Origin: Dicaeum eximium
Lineage: Eukaryota > Chordata > Aves > Passeriformes > Dicaeidae
Assembly (NCBI GenBank): GCA_013396995.1
Contig: VWZP01007508.1
Span: 467,332 to 531,331 of the forward strand
Length of the DNA: 64,000 nt
Reading direction: 5' to 3'
Within the stretch, counting starts at the first letter, position 1. Each line of letters begins with the position of its first letter. Under the pieces are notes generated by a model. It did not search any database, was not told where the DNA came from, and saw nothing but the letters and a program-made list of their open reading frames with translations. The translations under genes and the position numbers were made by a program. Positions 40,201 through 46,840 of this stretch are shown here, one piece after another.

Positions 40201-43200
40201 GAAAGTTCAAAATTTAGTTCAGAAGTTAATTTCCTTATCAAAATGTTTTCTTACTCTAAAAGTATAATAATTTTCTGTCTTCAGTTAATAACAATTTCCT
40301 GGAAAAAATTTCTATCAAAGACCAATAGGAATTGGACAATATTATGACATCTACTTTAATTATTAGGTAGGGTAGAAATAAATAGAGACTTACTTTCTCT
40401 ACTTAGAAATGGCTTAGGTGTTTAGCTGGCTTCTATATAGCATGAGAAGCTTATGTCCTGTGGCAATTTTTTATTCCATCATTAATTCTTAATTGAATTT
40501 GCAAAATTGAGGTTTTAATTTTATTTAATTAGTAAGAAGATTTTCATAACAATATAGTTGTTGAAAGTAAAAATGAAGAAAGGAAGCATGGCCAGGAATG
40601 TGGACCACACTTCAAAGGTTTGACAAATGTATCAGTGAGTGTTCACAAGTAAACATAAACTCATAAAATGCCTCTTTTTACTTAACTTTGCACTGTCTTA
40701 TTAACAGGAAATAACCCTAACTGGAGGTTATCAACATAGGTCATATTCCCAAGTTCCACAACAAGAACATGTTGTTACAGTTTAGCATCCAAATTGAATA
40801 AATCTTTCTGTTTCGTTTCCTTCTTTTAGTACAGCTTTTTATCACATTTTATAAACCAGGGTAAATGTTAATATTGGCAATGTACAATGTTGGTGTCACA
40901 GCACAGAATTTGTTCTTTGTAAATATTTTCATAAAATATAGCCTGTCCTTATCAGTGTTGTGTTTCTGTTATGGCAGTGGGTGTTGAATTTTGTGTGTTC
41001 AGGAGAACTGGAGAGAATTCAAAGTCTGGTGGCTCCTCCAGCCTGGGACATGCAGGAAGAACAATGTGGCTGCTGCTGGTCTTGGGTGCCTTTGACTCCT
41101 GATTCTGATAGATCTCAGTTTATATGTCCTATGACAGAGGGTTTTGAACTTCACTGGGTGAAAACACGGACTAGAGAATAGTGGTATAAAAATGATTGCC
41201 AGGGAGTGATCAGTTAAAAATGTTTATTCTTAAGGAAACCCTTGTTACTTGTTTCAGGAAATCGAAAGGTTGGAAAGCAAATTAAATCAGAGCCCAGAGA
41301 GGTGGCAGCTTTTATGGGAAAGGGTCAAAATGAATCTAAAGGATGACACCAGGCAAGACAATGTAAGTAGAAAAGAGCTTGTCCAATAGGTTGATTCCAT
41401 TCCTGCTATATAGGCTACCTGAGGCACTGACAAAATCACTGTATTTCTTGGAGTAAAATACTGCTTTTGAAAAACTGAATATGTTGTTCTAACCCATGAT
41501 ATTGGCTTTTTATTTCTTCATGTTCAAAAATGTATTTTTACTTGTGCTGTTTATCTAGTTGCTCTTCCAGAGTAGTTTAAGGCATAGAGATAAAATGAGC
41601 ATTTTACTAATTCATGAATGTATGATTTTATATATTTAAAAGATTCTTGAAGTAGTAAAAAGGCTCAAATCCTGAAAGTAGACAAAAGGACATCACAGAT
41701 TCTCAGAGATAAGTAAAGATATTTCCATGGCTAAATGGAGTTACAGTTTCTAAGTAGAGATGAGAAATATTCATGCTTGCGTTTCCTATTCCTGACTGTA
41801 GTAACAAGAAGGGCTAACAATATAGATACTTTCTAAGTCAAAGGCTGCTCTTTGCTCTCTGTGTACACCTGGAATAATGCTAGACACTGCTTTTTGGGAG
41901 CTTGGCCTCTGAATTTTGCACAGTGAGTTACCAGTTCAAGACTGTATCTGTAGAATGTTGTCATTTAGGTTAGGCTCAAATTCAGGATCCCTCTGGTTCC
42001 AGGTTATTGAGATTCTAAAGATGACATGGATCTATAAAGTAGCTCTTGAAAGACTTTGTTTTCCTTTCCCCCGTTCTTTCCCTTTGAAATTGGGGAAATC
42101 GGTTGTATTGAAATGTCTGTTTAGCTTTAGATGCTTCCAAGAAAGCAAGGCAAACACTGTTCAGTATTAAATCACTGGAATATATGAACCTTTTCTAAAA
42201 TACTGATGTCTCACACCTTGTGAACCCTTCTGCCTAAGAAATGCAGGGAATTGCCATCCCTCTGGCTTTTTCTCTGAGGCAGCACTGATTTGTATTAAGA
42301 AGATTTTTTTTTGGCCTCACAGTAGTTCCCAATTTACATGTTGTACCATGTATTTATTATCAGTACAGCACTGAGAGCATCTCTCAATGCAAGACCCATT
42401 GCATTACCTTCTTTCTTCTATTTCCCACTTTTTCAGCTCCAGAGACATCCTTCTGGCTCCTCAGGGATGATGTCACCTAATCTCCATTCCTATCAAAAGA
42501 GGTCTTTGTTGGAAATACCTGACAGTGGGCTGGGTGAGGAGCAGAGTTCCAGCATCTCTCCCTCTAATGGAGTAGACAGAAGAACAACGACGCTGTACAA
42601 TCATTTCACATCAAAGAATGATGAAAATAGGTAAGCTGAATAATCAGACAGTATTTAGTAATACTTTATTAGATTGGTGAAAGTCTCTGCCTTAGGAAGA
42701 AACCAAACTTCCACGTGCACAGAACATTTTGTGGCTACCTTATTCCTTCTTTTGGGATTTGATTACATTTAGGTCTCAATGGGTGGGCCTTTATCTCCTA
42801 CCAGCATCCTTCACCCATCCCTTTCATTAGATGCACAAGCAAATTGTAGTTGTACATTTAATGCATCCCAAGTACTAAAAGGGTGTTTTATCTGTGTATC
42901 ACAGTTACCAATAGCTGAACTATTGGTTTAAATCCTGCTCGTTTTCCTGCAGGAAAATAAATGTTTAATATGTATGGAGTAAGTGTTTAATAAGTGTCAT
43001 TTCGGGGCTTTTATTTCTCAGCAGTATCCATATTATGGGATCACATGCTGCTGTATTTTCTGTCTCTCTCAGATCTTTTGAAGGTACGCTGTACAAAAGA
43101 GGAGCTTTGCTAAAAGGTTGGAAACCTCGCTGGTTTGTGCTGGATGTGACAAAACACCAGGTAAATACTTTTCAGATAATGGACTTTTTTATTATTATGT

Positions 43201-45106
43201 TGCTCCTTTTTTGTTGACTGAGTTTGTATAGGTTGGTCTTACAAACAATATCAGTAATTATGATTTTCAGATGTGATGTATGGTACATTATCCATGACCT
43301 GTCAATGTTTGTCATGTTATCTTGTAGCTGATACAGAATTCTGAGTGGACAGATGAGTTTAAGTATTTTGCCTTTTATTTTTTTAGGAAAAAAACATATA
43401 GGAAAACATATATTTTATTAAAATATATGAGAGTATTTTAAAAATATATAGGAGTATTTTAGATTAGTCAGAGTCATGTAAATTTAGTAGCAAAATTATT
43501 CATAAGTGTTCTACCTAATCATTGTACAAAAGGGAGTACCAAAAATAAACATCTGTTGGTCTAAATTTTTTATCCAACTTACGATGTATGCCAGAATTCT
43601 GCAGTAGAAATTTATGGTCTTGTTACTTCAAATAATGTTGGGTCATCAGGCAGTAAAATGCTCTGAGCCAAATATTGCACAAAGTGGGTGTTATAGCTTC
43701 TCAGACTCATGTATGCTTTTGTTTTAAAAAATACTAATTTATTGTAGTCAATACACTTAAAATATGTAATGTAGATAAAGACAGGCATCTCTTGAAATGT
43801 TAATTGAGTACTTTGAGATCACTGTGGTAAATATCAACAAATGTGCTGTTTATAATTATTCTTCCATATATATCCTATATATCTTACATATAGGAGAAAA
43901 GGTCCATTTTGCAGGAGAAAAAGATACTTTTACATTTGTTGTATAACCAAATAACCTTCTGAGTGTGATAGATGCAGGAGCAATACAGGTCAATCCTAGC
44001 TGGAATTCCGTAGTTTGACTTTTGTTTTGAAAGCTTGTGTTGCTATTTTGCATAGGCTTATGGGAATTTGTTGGGGTTTTGTTGTGGGGGCTTTTTTTGG
44101 AACTTGTTTGCATGTTGGAACTCAGTTTGCAGAGTGATTAATATCCATATCAAAGTATCTTCAAAAGGAGAAAAAAAAAAGCACAGACTTCGTCCAACCT
44201 TTATGTGCAGCATAGGAAAATGTGAGCTTTCTGTGTGGTTTATAATTACACTTAAATTTCTGCTGATCACTTTAAATTCTTGAAATACAGAGAATAAGTG
44301 TTCTATCAACGCCTCAGTGAAGTAAAACTTTTGTGTTAGTTTTATATGATAACCAGTGAAGAAATGGTTCTGCTTTCCTGCCTCACATGCCCTCTGCCCA
44401 GAGCAATCCATGACTGTTTGTTTCTCTGCTCTGGAGCTCTGGGGACAAAATTCTCTTCCCCCACCCCCTCAGCTCCTAGTAATCTTCATGCCTCCCACCC
44501 TTAGCAGTCAACGCCCCCAGGCTGTATCCTGGAAAAGGGAATTAATCTGAAAGGTCCATCTAGAAATATGTCTGGGTTTTCTTTTCTCTTGTGTTCCAGC
44601 TGCGATACTATGACTCTGGTGAGGATACGAGCTGTAAGGGACACATAGACCTTGCAGAAGTGGAAACTGTGATTCCTGCTTCTCCAACAATTGGAGCTCC
44701 AAAACATGCCAGTGAAAAGGCATTTTTTGATGTAAGTATATCTGGTCTTTACTTGATCTTTATGTGAAACTTCCTTCCCGTGGTGTATTTAAGCTCCTGC
44801 TTCCAGTCCTGCTGCAAGGTGTGAGCTAGGAAAGCTGTTGTGCCATCTCAAGACAAAAAATTTTATGTAGCTGGCATCACTCTCAACAGCAATAGTTCAA
44901 AAACATTACATTCAGACCCAATTAGCACATTGAGTATTGCAGTTTAAAGTTTGCATGTTTTCTTTTCCATGTGCTGATATCTCTGTGTCCTTGTTTTTCC
45001 TTTGCAGCTGAAGACAAATAAACGTGTGTATAACTTTTGTGCCCAAGATGCACAGAGTGCTCAACAGTGGATGGACAGGATCCAGAGTTGCATTTCAGAT
45101 GCATAA
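993..45106 (+). CDS. SBF2: SBF2 / MTMR13 pseudophosphatase, 3' part of gene (22 exons, 1,120 residues, open at 5' end)
   Basis: The spliced product of 22 exons is the C-terminal 60% of SET-binding factor 2 (MTMR13). Known of the family: it is a cytoplasmic and membrane-associated protein that binds the active phosphoinositide 3-phosphatase MTMR2, has an N-terminal DENN domain that activates Rab GTPases, and is lost in human Charcot-Marie-Tooth disease type 4B2. Seen here, by residue within this window: middle region (1-110), GRAM domain (about 115-280), inactive myotubularin domain (about 350-840), linker and coiled coil (about 915-950), Ser-rich linker (950-1014) and PH domain (1015-1118), ending in ISDA and TAA. 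Every junction keeps frame. The myotubularin loop reads VCLEDGWDIT, so catalytic Cys and Arg are replaced. SBF1 is the only close alternative; the C-terminus and middle-region wording fit SBF2 better. The DENN exons must lie before base 1. Confidence 0.96.
1511..1584 (+). CDS. SBF2: SBF2 exon b, GC donor
   Basis: Encodes residues 86-110, reading GIVAMHIETLEAVHRESRR and then LPPIQK, a stretch strongly conserved in SBF proteins. The acceptor is gctttccag|gc. The exon ends aag|gcaagt, so the next intron starts with GC rather than GT. The protein continues in frame with PKILRPTLLPGEE in the next exon, which fixes this boundary. The following intron (375 bp) holds nothing else that I can see. Confidence 0.93.
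1585..1959 (+). other. GC-AG intron of SBF2
   Basis: Begins gcaagt after an aag exon end and ends with ttgcattag. AG|GCAAGT is the standard strong form of the minor class of GC donors handled by the U2 spliceosome. Frame and family conservation on both sides leave no nearby GT that would work. Confidence 0.88.
1960..2155 (+). CDS. SBF2: SBF2 exon c, start of GRAM domain
   Basis: Encodes residues 111-175. It opens with PKILRPTLLPGEEFVCEG, the usual entry to a GRAM/PH-like fold, and contains LFLTTYRIIFKGTP, the strand-turn-strand signature of GRAM domains in myotubularins. In this family the GRAM domain binds phosphoinositides and helps place the protein on membranes. Acceptor tttgcattag|cc, donor ctgg|gtaag, leaving phase 1. 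The following 667-bp intron is AT-rich and otherwise featureless. Confidence 0.96.
2823..2950 (+). CDS. SBF2: SBF2 exon d, GRAM domain
   Basis: Encodes residues 176-218, beginning VGEQTVIRSFPIASVTKEKK and running into QNQLQQSMQEGLQISSATFQ. This is the middle of the GRAM/PH-like domain. Acceptor tatcctcag|tg completes a split Val codon; donor ttttcag|gtaaaa leaves phase 0. The following intron is 2,168 bp; I see no recognisable element in it. Open frames within it lack homology that I recognise. Confidence 0.96.
5119..5294 (+). CDS. SBF2: SBF2 exon e, end of GRAM domain
   Basis: Encodes residues 219-276, from [20 protein letters not shown] through FAAGQTAPQIILPKQKEK. The helix VVEIFKKQLMKFRYP is the C-terminal helix of the GRAM fold, and the Lys-rich tail is a linker to the phosphatase-like domain. 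Acceptor aaatatgcag|tta, donor ttccg|gtacag, leaving phase 2 in an Arg codon. The following intron is 921 bp; it starts with a T-rich run and contains a 12-base A run near 6,005. Confidence 0.96.
6216..6361 (+). CDS. SBF2: SBF2 exon f, basic linker
   Basis: Encodes residues 277-325: a basic segment (FSKSIVKGAKRAGKMTIGRQ, then YLLKKKTATIVEERGNRPGW) followed by acidic NEDDDIS. The segment joins the GRAM and myotubularin-like domains. Acceptor gatttacag|t, donor tctg|gtaaga, leaving phase 1. The following intron (3,757 bp) carries an old CR1 fragment at about 8,011-8,556; the rest shows nothing I can name. Confidence 0.95.
8011..8556 (-). mobile_element. Old CR1 LINE 3' fragment
   Basis: The plus strand reads as the reverse complement of a CR1 3' region: it starts with ggctggaaggaacttcaagagatcaagcagtcc-like text (the CR1 tail), and later has ctcttcattgctcttttctc, cttgaaatgtgatttcagaag and gggcacagtactgtagtta, which are worn forms of recurrent CR1 phrases. 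Many substitutions and small gaps imply an old copy. It lies inside an SBF2 intron. An open frame of 77 codons on the minus strand within it is chance. Confidence 0.7.
10119..10317 (+). CDS. SBF2: SBF2 exon g, start of myotubularin-like domain
   Basis: Encodes residues 326-391. After a variable acidic piece (VSDDSELHTGG) it reads EQLVERACFRDYQRLGLGTI and then YLRITALNRMYSLCRS. The last part corresponds to the N-terminal strands of the myotubularin phosphatase fold. Acceptor ccctttag|tt, donor aggag|gtgagt, leaving phase 2. The following intron (1,595 bp) is AT-rich with no recognisable element. Confidence 0.96.
11913..12109 (+). CDS. SBF2: SBF2 exon h, myotubularin-like domain
   Basis: Encodes residues 392-457. 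It begins YPGLLVVPQSVQD, the family's conserved YP motif strand, continues with RVARCYRHNRLPVVCWKN, and ends GGFHGKSVVGLFKSQN. This is one of the best conserved parts of SBF and myotubularin proteins. Acceptor ttgcccatgcag|t follows a long pyrimidine tract; donor accg|gtgagt leaves phase 1. The following intron (3,988 bp) has two adjacent hairpins at 12,141-12,197, palindromes at 13,464-13,483 and 15,040-15,065, and no gene. Confidence 0.97.
12141..12197. repeat. Two adjacent intronic hairpins
   Basis: GGAATTTC (12,141-12,148) and GAAATTCC (12,154-12,161) form an 8-bp stem with a 5-base loop. TTTCCTCCGGC (12,169-12,179) and GCCGGAGGAAA (12,187-12,197) form a perfect 11-bp stem with a 7-base loop. 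They begin about 30 bases after the donor of SBF2 exon h. Confidence 0.85.
13464..13483. repeat. Perfect 20-bp palindrome
   Basis: AAAGGCTATATATAGCCTTT is its own reverse complement with no spacer; with one bulge the pairing extends into flanking TATA on both sides. Intronic. Confidence 0.9.
15040..15065. repeat. Perfect 11-bp inverted repeat, 4-base loop
   Basis: ATGATGTTTCC (15,040-15,050), loop TCCA, GGAAACATCAT (15,055-15,065). Intronic in SBF2. Confidence 0.9.
16098..16235 (+). CDS. SBF2: SBF2 exon i, myotubularin-like domain insertion
   Basis: Encodes residues 458-503: APTSLESSSSIEQEKYLQAL, then LNVISVHCKRNGSNTLTVSP. The Ser-rich start and charged helix lie in an SBF-specific insertion within the myotubularin-like domain. 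Acceptor gactctag|ct, donor tccag|gtaaaa, leaving phase 1. The following intron (945 bp) contains a 30-bp tandem duplication at 16,521-16,579. Confidence 0.95.
16521..16579. repeat. 30-bp tandem duplication
   Basis: A unit starting caaaaatctgctctatttta and ending tataatgagg (16,521-16,550) is followed directly by a copy (16,551-16,579) differing by one deletion and one substitution. Confidence 0.93.
17181..17276 (+). CDS. SBF2: SBF2 exon j, 96-bp symmetric exon
   Basis: Encodes residues 504-535, TETRASRMSTVFKQVVPGHL and then DVNLSNSFARG. It is 96 bp with phase 1 on both sides, so skipping it would keep the frame and join SPG directly to VWASLR. Acceptor gactttag|gc is strong; donor gaggag|gttagt is weaker than its neighbours. 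That makes it a candidate cassette exon. The following intron (5,569 bp) has a polypurine tract near 18,130-18,340, a GC-richer patch at 18,430-18,700, an AT duplication at 19,134-19,215 and a TATA-like motif with an inverted repeat at 21,574-21,645. Confidence 0.92.
18130..18340. repeat. Polypurine tract
   Basis: About 210 bases very rich in A and G on the plus strand (runs such as ggaaatgaaggaaggaataa and gaagggaagagaggaagggc). The complementary pyrimidine strand gives a long Ser/Pro/Phe-rich open frame that is a composition artefact. Intronic. Confidence 0.75.
19134..19215. repeat. AT-rich minisatellite flanked by a 16-bp direct repeat
   Basis: ATTATACACAGAGTAT occurs at 19,134-19,149 and 19,200-19,215. 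Between them lies a short array of GTAGTATAGTATA-like units. Probably a local duplication by slippage. Confidence 0.85.
22846..23030 (+). CDS. SBF2: SBF2 exon k, myotubularin-like domain
   Basis: Encodes residues 536-597. It starts VWASLRSSNRFINTQTPFID and VGARLAGKD, goes through a Ser-rich piece, and ends LLRRQAALYIFGEKSQLR. In active myotubularins the equivalent region is the conserved DARP-type segment; here it reads DVGARLAGK. Acceptor cttatgaag|gt, donor ttacgg|gtaatg, leaving phase 0. The following intron (1,917 bp) includes a very AT-rich repetitive patch at about 23,630-23,765. Confidence 0.96.
23630..23765. repeat. Degenerate AT-rich repeat
   Basis: Repeated variants of TTAAATTAATA and ATAGATTTCA/ATTAATAGATTT in both orientations, almost without G or C. 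Looks like an expanded and decayed simple repeat in an SBF2 intron. Confidence 0.8.
24948..25124 (+). CDS. SBF2: SBF2 exon l, myotubularin-like domain
   Basis: Encodes residues 598-656, GFKLDFALNCEFVPVEFSDI, a run containing KASFKKLMRACVPS, and ending LKALGESEWFPQ. It precedes the phosphatase loop in the fold; active relatives have a conserved W-x-x-H/Q segment at about this place. Acceptor ccatacag|ggg, donor cccacag|gtaatt, phase 0 at both ends. The following intron (2,786 bp) contains a perfect hairpin at 26,341-26,366 and a 20-bp tandem repeat at 26,391-26,430. Confidence 0.96.
26341..26366. repeat. Perfect 11-bp inverted repeat, 4-base loop
   Basis: TTTAAACCACA (26,341-26,351), loop TTTC, TGTGGTTTAAA (26,356-26,366). 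With a 2-base bulge the pairing extends to ACAT / ATGT. Intronic. Confidence 0.92.
26391..26430. repeat. 20-bp tandem duplication
   Basis: taaagctaatttatgactga (26,391-26,410) followed by the same unit with one C to T change (26,411-26,430). It begins 24 bases after the hairpin that ends at 26,366. Confidence 0.95.
27911..28012 (+). CDS. SBF2: SBF2 exon m, dead phosphatase loop
   Basis: Encodes residues 657-690, LHRIMQLGVIISELLENGSS and VMVCLEDGWDITAQ. Active myotubularins carry HCSDGWDRT here (known of the family). In this exon the catalytic Cys position is Leu (codon 27,983-27,985) and the phosphate-binding Arg is Ile (28,001-28,003), while the GWD framework is kept. That is the expected pseudophosphatase pattern of SBF proteins, not a recent mutation. 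Acceptor attttatag|ctt, donor ctcaa|gtaagc, phase 0 at both ends. The following intron (1,160 bp) is unremarkable. Confidence 0.97.
29173..29358 (+). CDS. SBF2: SBF2 exon n, myotubularin-like domain after the loop
   Basis: Encodes residues 691-752, including SLVQLLSDPFYRTLEGF, LVEKEWLSFGHKFSQR and GFAPVFLQFLDCVHQ. The pattern DPxYRTxxGF...EKEWLxFGHKF is diagnostic for myotubularin domains. Acceptor gtgatctag|gtg, donor catcag|gtaagc, phase 0 on both sides. The following intron (5,908 bp) is the longest in the window; it has a hairpin at 32,123-32,169 and several short open frames with no recognisable product. Confidence 0.97.
32123..32169. repeat. 15-bp imperfect inverted repeat
   Basis: TCTAGAACTGGAGTT (32,123-32,137) pairs with AACTCTAGTTCTAGA (32,155-32,169) at 14 of 15 positions across a 17-base spacer. 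A further CTAGTTCTAG lies about 45 bases downstream. Intronic. Confidence 0.9.
35267..35393 (+). CDS. SBF2: SBF2 exon o, myotubularin-like domain
   Basis: Encodes residues 753-794, beginning IHNQYPTEFEFNQYYLKFLA, then a segment with SNRFKTFLLDSDYERLEHG. The QYPTEFEFN motif is shared by nearly all myotubularins. Acceptor has a long T-rich tract ending ttttttag|att; donor catg|gtatgt, leaving phase 1. The following intron is 840 bp with nothing of note. Confidence 0.96.
36234..36361 (+). CDS. SBF2: SBF2 exon p, end of myotubularin-like domain
   Basis: Encodes residues 795-837: TLFEDKGDKHAKKGICIWEC, then IEKMHKRSPIFFNYLYAPAEIE. The conserved W in CIWEC and the FFNYLY segment mark the C-terminal helices of the myotubularin fold. 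Acceptor cttttccccag|gg, donor atcgag|gtatga, leaving phase 0. The following intron is 505 bp and AT-rich. Confidence 0.96.
36867..37100 (+). CDS. SBF2: SBF2 exon q, linker after the phosphatase-like domain
   Basis: Encodes residues 838-915. Starts ALKPNVNMSSLKKWDYYVEE, passes through a Thr/Ser/Asp-rich variable stretch (SEDNDQTDGSVSQTKRK) and returns to conserved VWPCYDDVKKIQPDAITSLL. The variable part is probably disordered. Acceptor caaatag|gca, donor taaat|gtgagt, phase 0 at both ends. The following intron (4,157 bp) has a short TA repeat near 39,313-39,327 and no recognisable gene. Confidence 0.95.
39313..39327. repeat. Short TA dinucleotide repeat
   Basis: About seven TA units in an SBF2 intron. 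Ordinary simple repeat. Confidence 0.85.
41258..41362 (+). CDS. SBF2: SBF2 exon r, coiled coil
   Basis: Encodes residues 916-950, EIERLESKLNQSPERWQLLW and ERVKMNLKDDTRQDN. Hydrophobic residues at heptad spacing (I, L, L, W, L, V) suggest the short coiled coil that follows the myotubularin domain; in this family it mediates homodimerisation and pairing with MTMR2 (known). Acceptor gtttcag|gaa, donor acaat|gtaagt, phase 0 at both ends. The following intron is 1,074 bp with nothing recognised. Confidence 0.95.
42437..42630 (+). CDS. SBF2: SBF2 exon s, Ser-rich linker before PH domain
   Basis: Encodes residues 951-1014. Ser- and Pro-rich and likely disordered: SGSSGMMSPNLHSYQKRSLL, GEEQSSSISPSNGVDRR, and ending SKNDENR. 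Several SP and basic-residue-flanked Ser sites could be phosphorylated (inference). Acceptor actttttcag|ctc, donor atag|gtaagc, leaving phase 2. The following intron is only 442 bp and featureless. Confidence 0.94.
43073..43160 (+). CDS. SBF2: SBF2 exon t, start of PH domain
   Basis: Encodes residues 1015-1044, SFEGTLYKRGALLKGWKPRW and FVLDVTKHQ. This is the first two strands of a pleckstrin-homology domain; the basic K-R-x(n)-K-G-W-K-P-R-W-F pattern is the usual phosphoinositide-binding signature. Acceptor gtctctctcag|a completes an Arg codon; donor caccag|gtaaat, phase 0. The following intron (1,439 bp) includes a 20-bp AT-rich tandem duplication at 43,420-43,460. Confidence 0.97.
43420..43460. 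repeat. 20-bp AT-rich tandem duplication
   Basis: aaaatatatgagagtatttt (43,420-43,439) followed by a near copy (43,440-43,460) with an added A and two changes. Intronic. Confidence 0.85.
44600..44731 (+). CDS. SBF2: SBF2 exon u, PH domain middle
   Basis: Encodes residues 1045-1088, LRYYDSGEDTSCKGHIDLAE, then a segment with ASPTIGAPKHASEKAFFD. Strand 3 (LRYYDS) and the K-G-x-I-D-L motif are typical of PH domains. Acceptor gtgttccag|ctg, donor tttgat|gtaagt, phase 0 at both ends. The next intron is 276 bp. Confidence 0.97.
45008..45106 (+). CDS. SBF2: SBF2 last coding exon, end of PH domain and stop
   Basis: Encodes residues 1089-1120, LKTNKRVYNFCAQDAQSAQQ and WMDRIQSCISDA, then TAA at 45,104-45,106. 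The Trp in QQWMDRIQ is the near-invariant Trp of the C-terminal PH helix. The ISDA ending is the normal C-terminus of SBF2, so the gene is intact at this end. Acceptor cctttgcag|ctg. Confidence 0.97.
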   Translation: MKTNKRVYNFCAQDAQSAQQWMDRIQSCISDA

Positions 45107-45563
45107 AAAGGAGAAAAATGTTCCGTGACAAAGTCCCATTTAGAGCACCTCATCCTGGAAGAAACTGAGTTCTGGAATGTTACTGACACACAACCCGCCT
45201 TCCTTACATTTCAGCCATAAAAGTTCATAAGAAGTTCTTTTCTGTTTAATAATTATAACCACTGTAACTGCTATTTTTTTTTCTGCAGGGAGGGCTTGAA
45301 AGAATAATAATCCATTTATCCTGAATTTCCTCTTTCTTCAGTACAATTCCTAGCTATAAAAGTGGGCTGTATTTGCACTAGCATCTGATCCCAGTTTTCT
45401 CATTTCAGAGCTATTCTGCTTAGAAACCTATCCAAAGGAAAGCGTAGAAATTTTCCCTTCAATAAGAAGTGTGTTTCCACTTTATTTAGATTTTTAAGCA
45501 GAATGTTCTTATTTCCAAGCTAGTCACAAATAAGAGGGAACATGTCTACAATTCCTAAAAACA

Positions 45564-45577
45564 AATAAATAAATAAA
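45564..45577 (+). promoter_or_regulatory. Triple overlapping AATAAA poly(A) signal, proximal
   Basis: Three AATAAA hexamers overlap at 45,564, 45,568 and 45,572, about 460 bases after the SBF2 stop codon. Use would give a short 3' UTR. Downstream there is a T/G-containing stretch (cttgtgagtcc). Whether it is used cannot be judged from sequence. Confidence 0.4.
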
Positions 45578-46109
45578 GCTTGTGAGTCCAGTGACATACA
45601 CACCAGGTTGCCAATGTTTATAGACAGTCAATATTTTTAAAGACCAAACAGGTGAAATTGCCTGATGCCAGACTTTCAAGTGTCTTCTCAGTGTGCAGGT
45701 CATTCTCTAATCTTGTGCTCTGCTGAGTGCTTCTGCAATGGAATTTCAAAATCTAGGGATTACCTGAAGAGCATAGATAGCACTTTTATTTTAGATTCTG
45801 TTTGCAATTCCAATGGGATAAATGAAAGAAAACTGGCTGACACTGCCCTTGAGCAGTGGAAAACAACAAACTAGGAATTCAGTAGATGAAGGATCTCTTG
45901 TGTGTGAGTTGTATGTGTTAATTTATATGCTGTTCTGCTCACTGTAAAATAAAAAATAACAAACATGATAATGCACTAAACAATGAAGCAAGCACTTGCA
46001 CTGAAATCTTTACAATGCAGACATTTTGCAGGACAGAGGTAAGTTATTTGTAGCAGAACAAAACAAAACTAGCTAGTTAACAGCATTTACAGATATTAGA
46101 TATGTACAT

Positions 46110-46115
46110 AATAAA
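46110..46115 (+). promoter_or_regulatory. AATAAA poly(A) signal, middle
   Basis: Hexamer AATAAA followed within about 15 bases by gtttgaggtgtcgtgattt, a GT-rich segment that could serve as the downstream element. This gives a UTR of about 1.0 kb. Confidence 0.4.
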
Positions 46116-46816
46116 GTTTGAGGTGTCGTGATTTGATACTTTTTAAACTTTTTTTGCACATTAATTGGAAGACTGTTTATAGATTTTTACTTTTGATGAA
46201 CTTGTGTTTGTTCTGCTTAAAATCCTGGCAAAACATTTTTAATAGCCCCAAATTAGTTGAGATTTTACAGTCTACGAATAATGAGGACTTGGAGTAGAAT
46301 ATGTAGGTAATTAAGCCATTGTTTTTACTTTGAAATGTTAATATGTTAAATAGCACACTAATATTACAAAAGGTCTGTATATATGATTCACTATTTTCTC
46401 ATTTTTCCAGACGTTCTGCTTGTAATTTGTCAGCCTAACCAAACTGACTATACTTACAAGATTTTTCAGTTATTAAACTTTGTGGTTTTTTTTATAACTA
46501 ATGTATTTTGTCAGAAAGGAACATAGATTTCTCACCACACACAATAGGAAATGCAGCTGTTTTTAATGCATTTGCAATTTCAAAACAAAAATATGAAGGA
46601 TTTTTCTAGCATTTTTCAATTGACAAATTTCCACCTGTGACAATGGTGTTTGCACATTTGTATTTTTCTTTGTATATGAAGTACTTTTATATGTACTTTG
46701 TAAAATACTGATCCTGTTCTTAGGTTATATGAAGATATACATACCACTGCTTATTTTATAACTGGTTAGTTTTAACGCTTGTATGTTATGTGATATATGT
46801 ATGCTAACCATCTTGT

Positions 46817-46822
46817 AATAAA
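46817..46822 (+). promoter_or_regulatory. AATAAA poly(A) signal, probable distal SBF2 site
   Basis: Hexamer AATAAA in cttgtaataaatacactcc, about 1.7 kb after the stop codon. It is chosen as the likely main site because the resulting UTR length is similar to what I recall for mammalian SBF2 transcripts; that is an inference. Confidence 0.5.
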
Positions 46823-46840
46823 TACACTCCCTAAGGAAAA

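Larger units (their letters stand above)
45107..46840 (+). other. SBF2: SBF2 3' untranslated region (probable extent)
   Basis: AT-rich sequence after the stop codon, with no further open frame of interest. The right edge is inferred from the AATAAA at 46,817-46,822, which would give a UTR of about 1.7 kb. Earlier AATAAA signals at 45,564-45,577, 45,948 and 46,110 allow shorter forms. A later one at 47,562 would allow a longer form. ATTTA-type AU-rich motifs occur but are expected in such composition. Confidence 0.6.

Noticed and set aside
40960..41181. 73-codon frame just before the coiled-coil exon
   Set aside because: Not joined by splice sites in phase; SBF2 conservation runs directly from 37,100 to 41,258.
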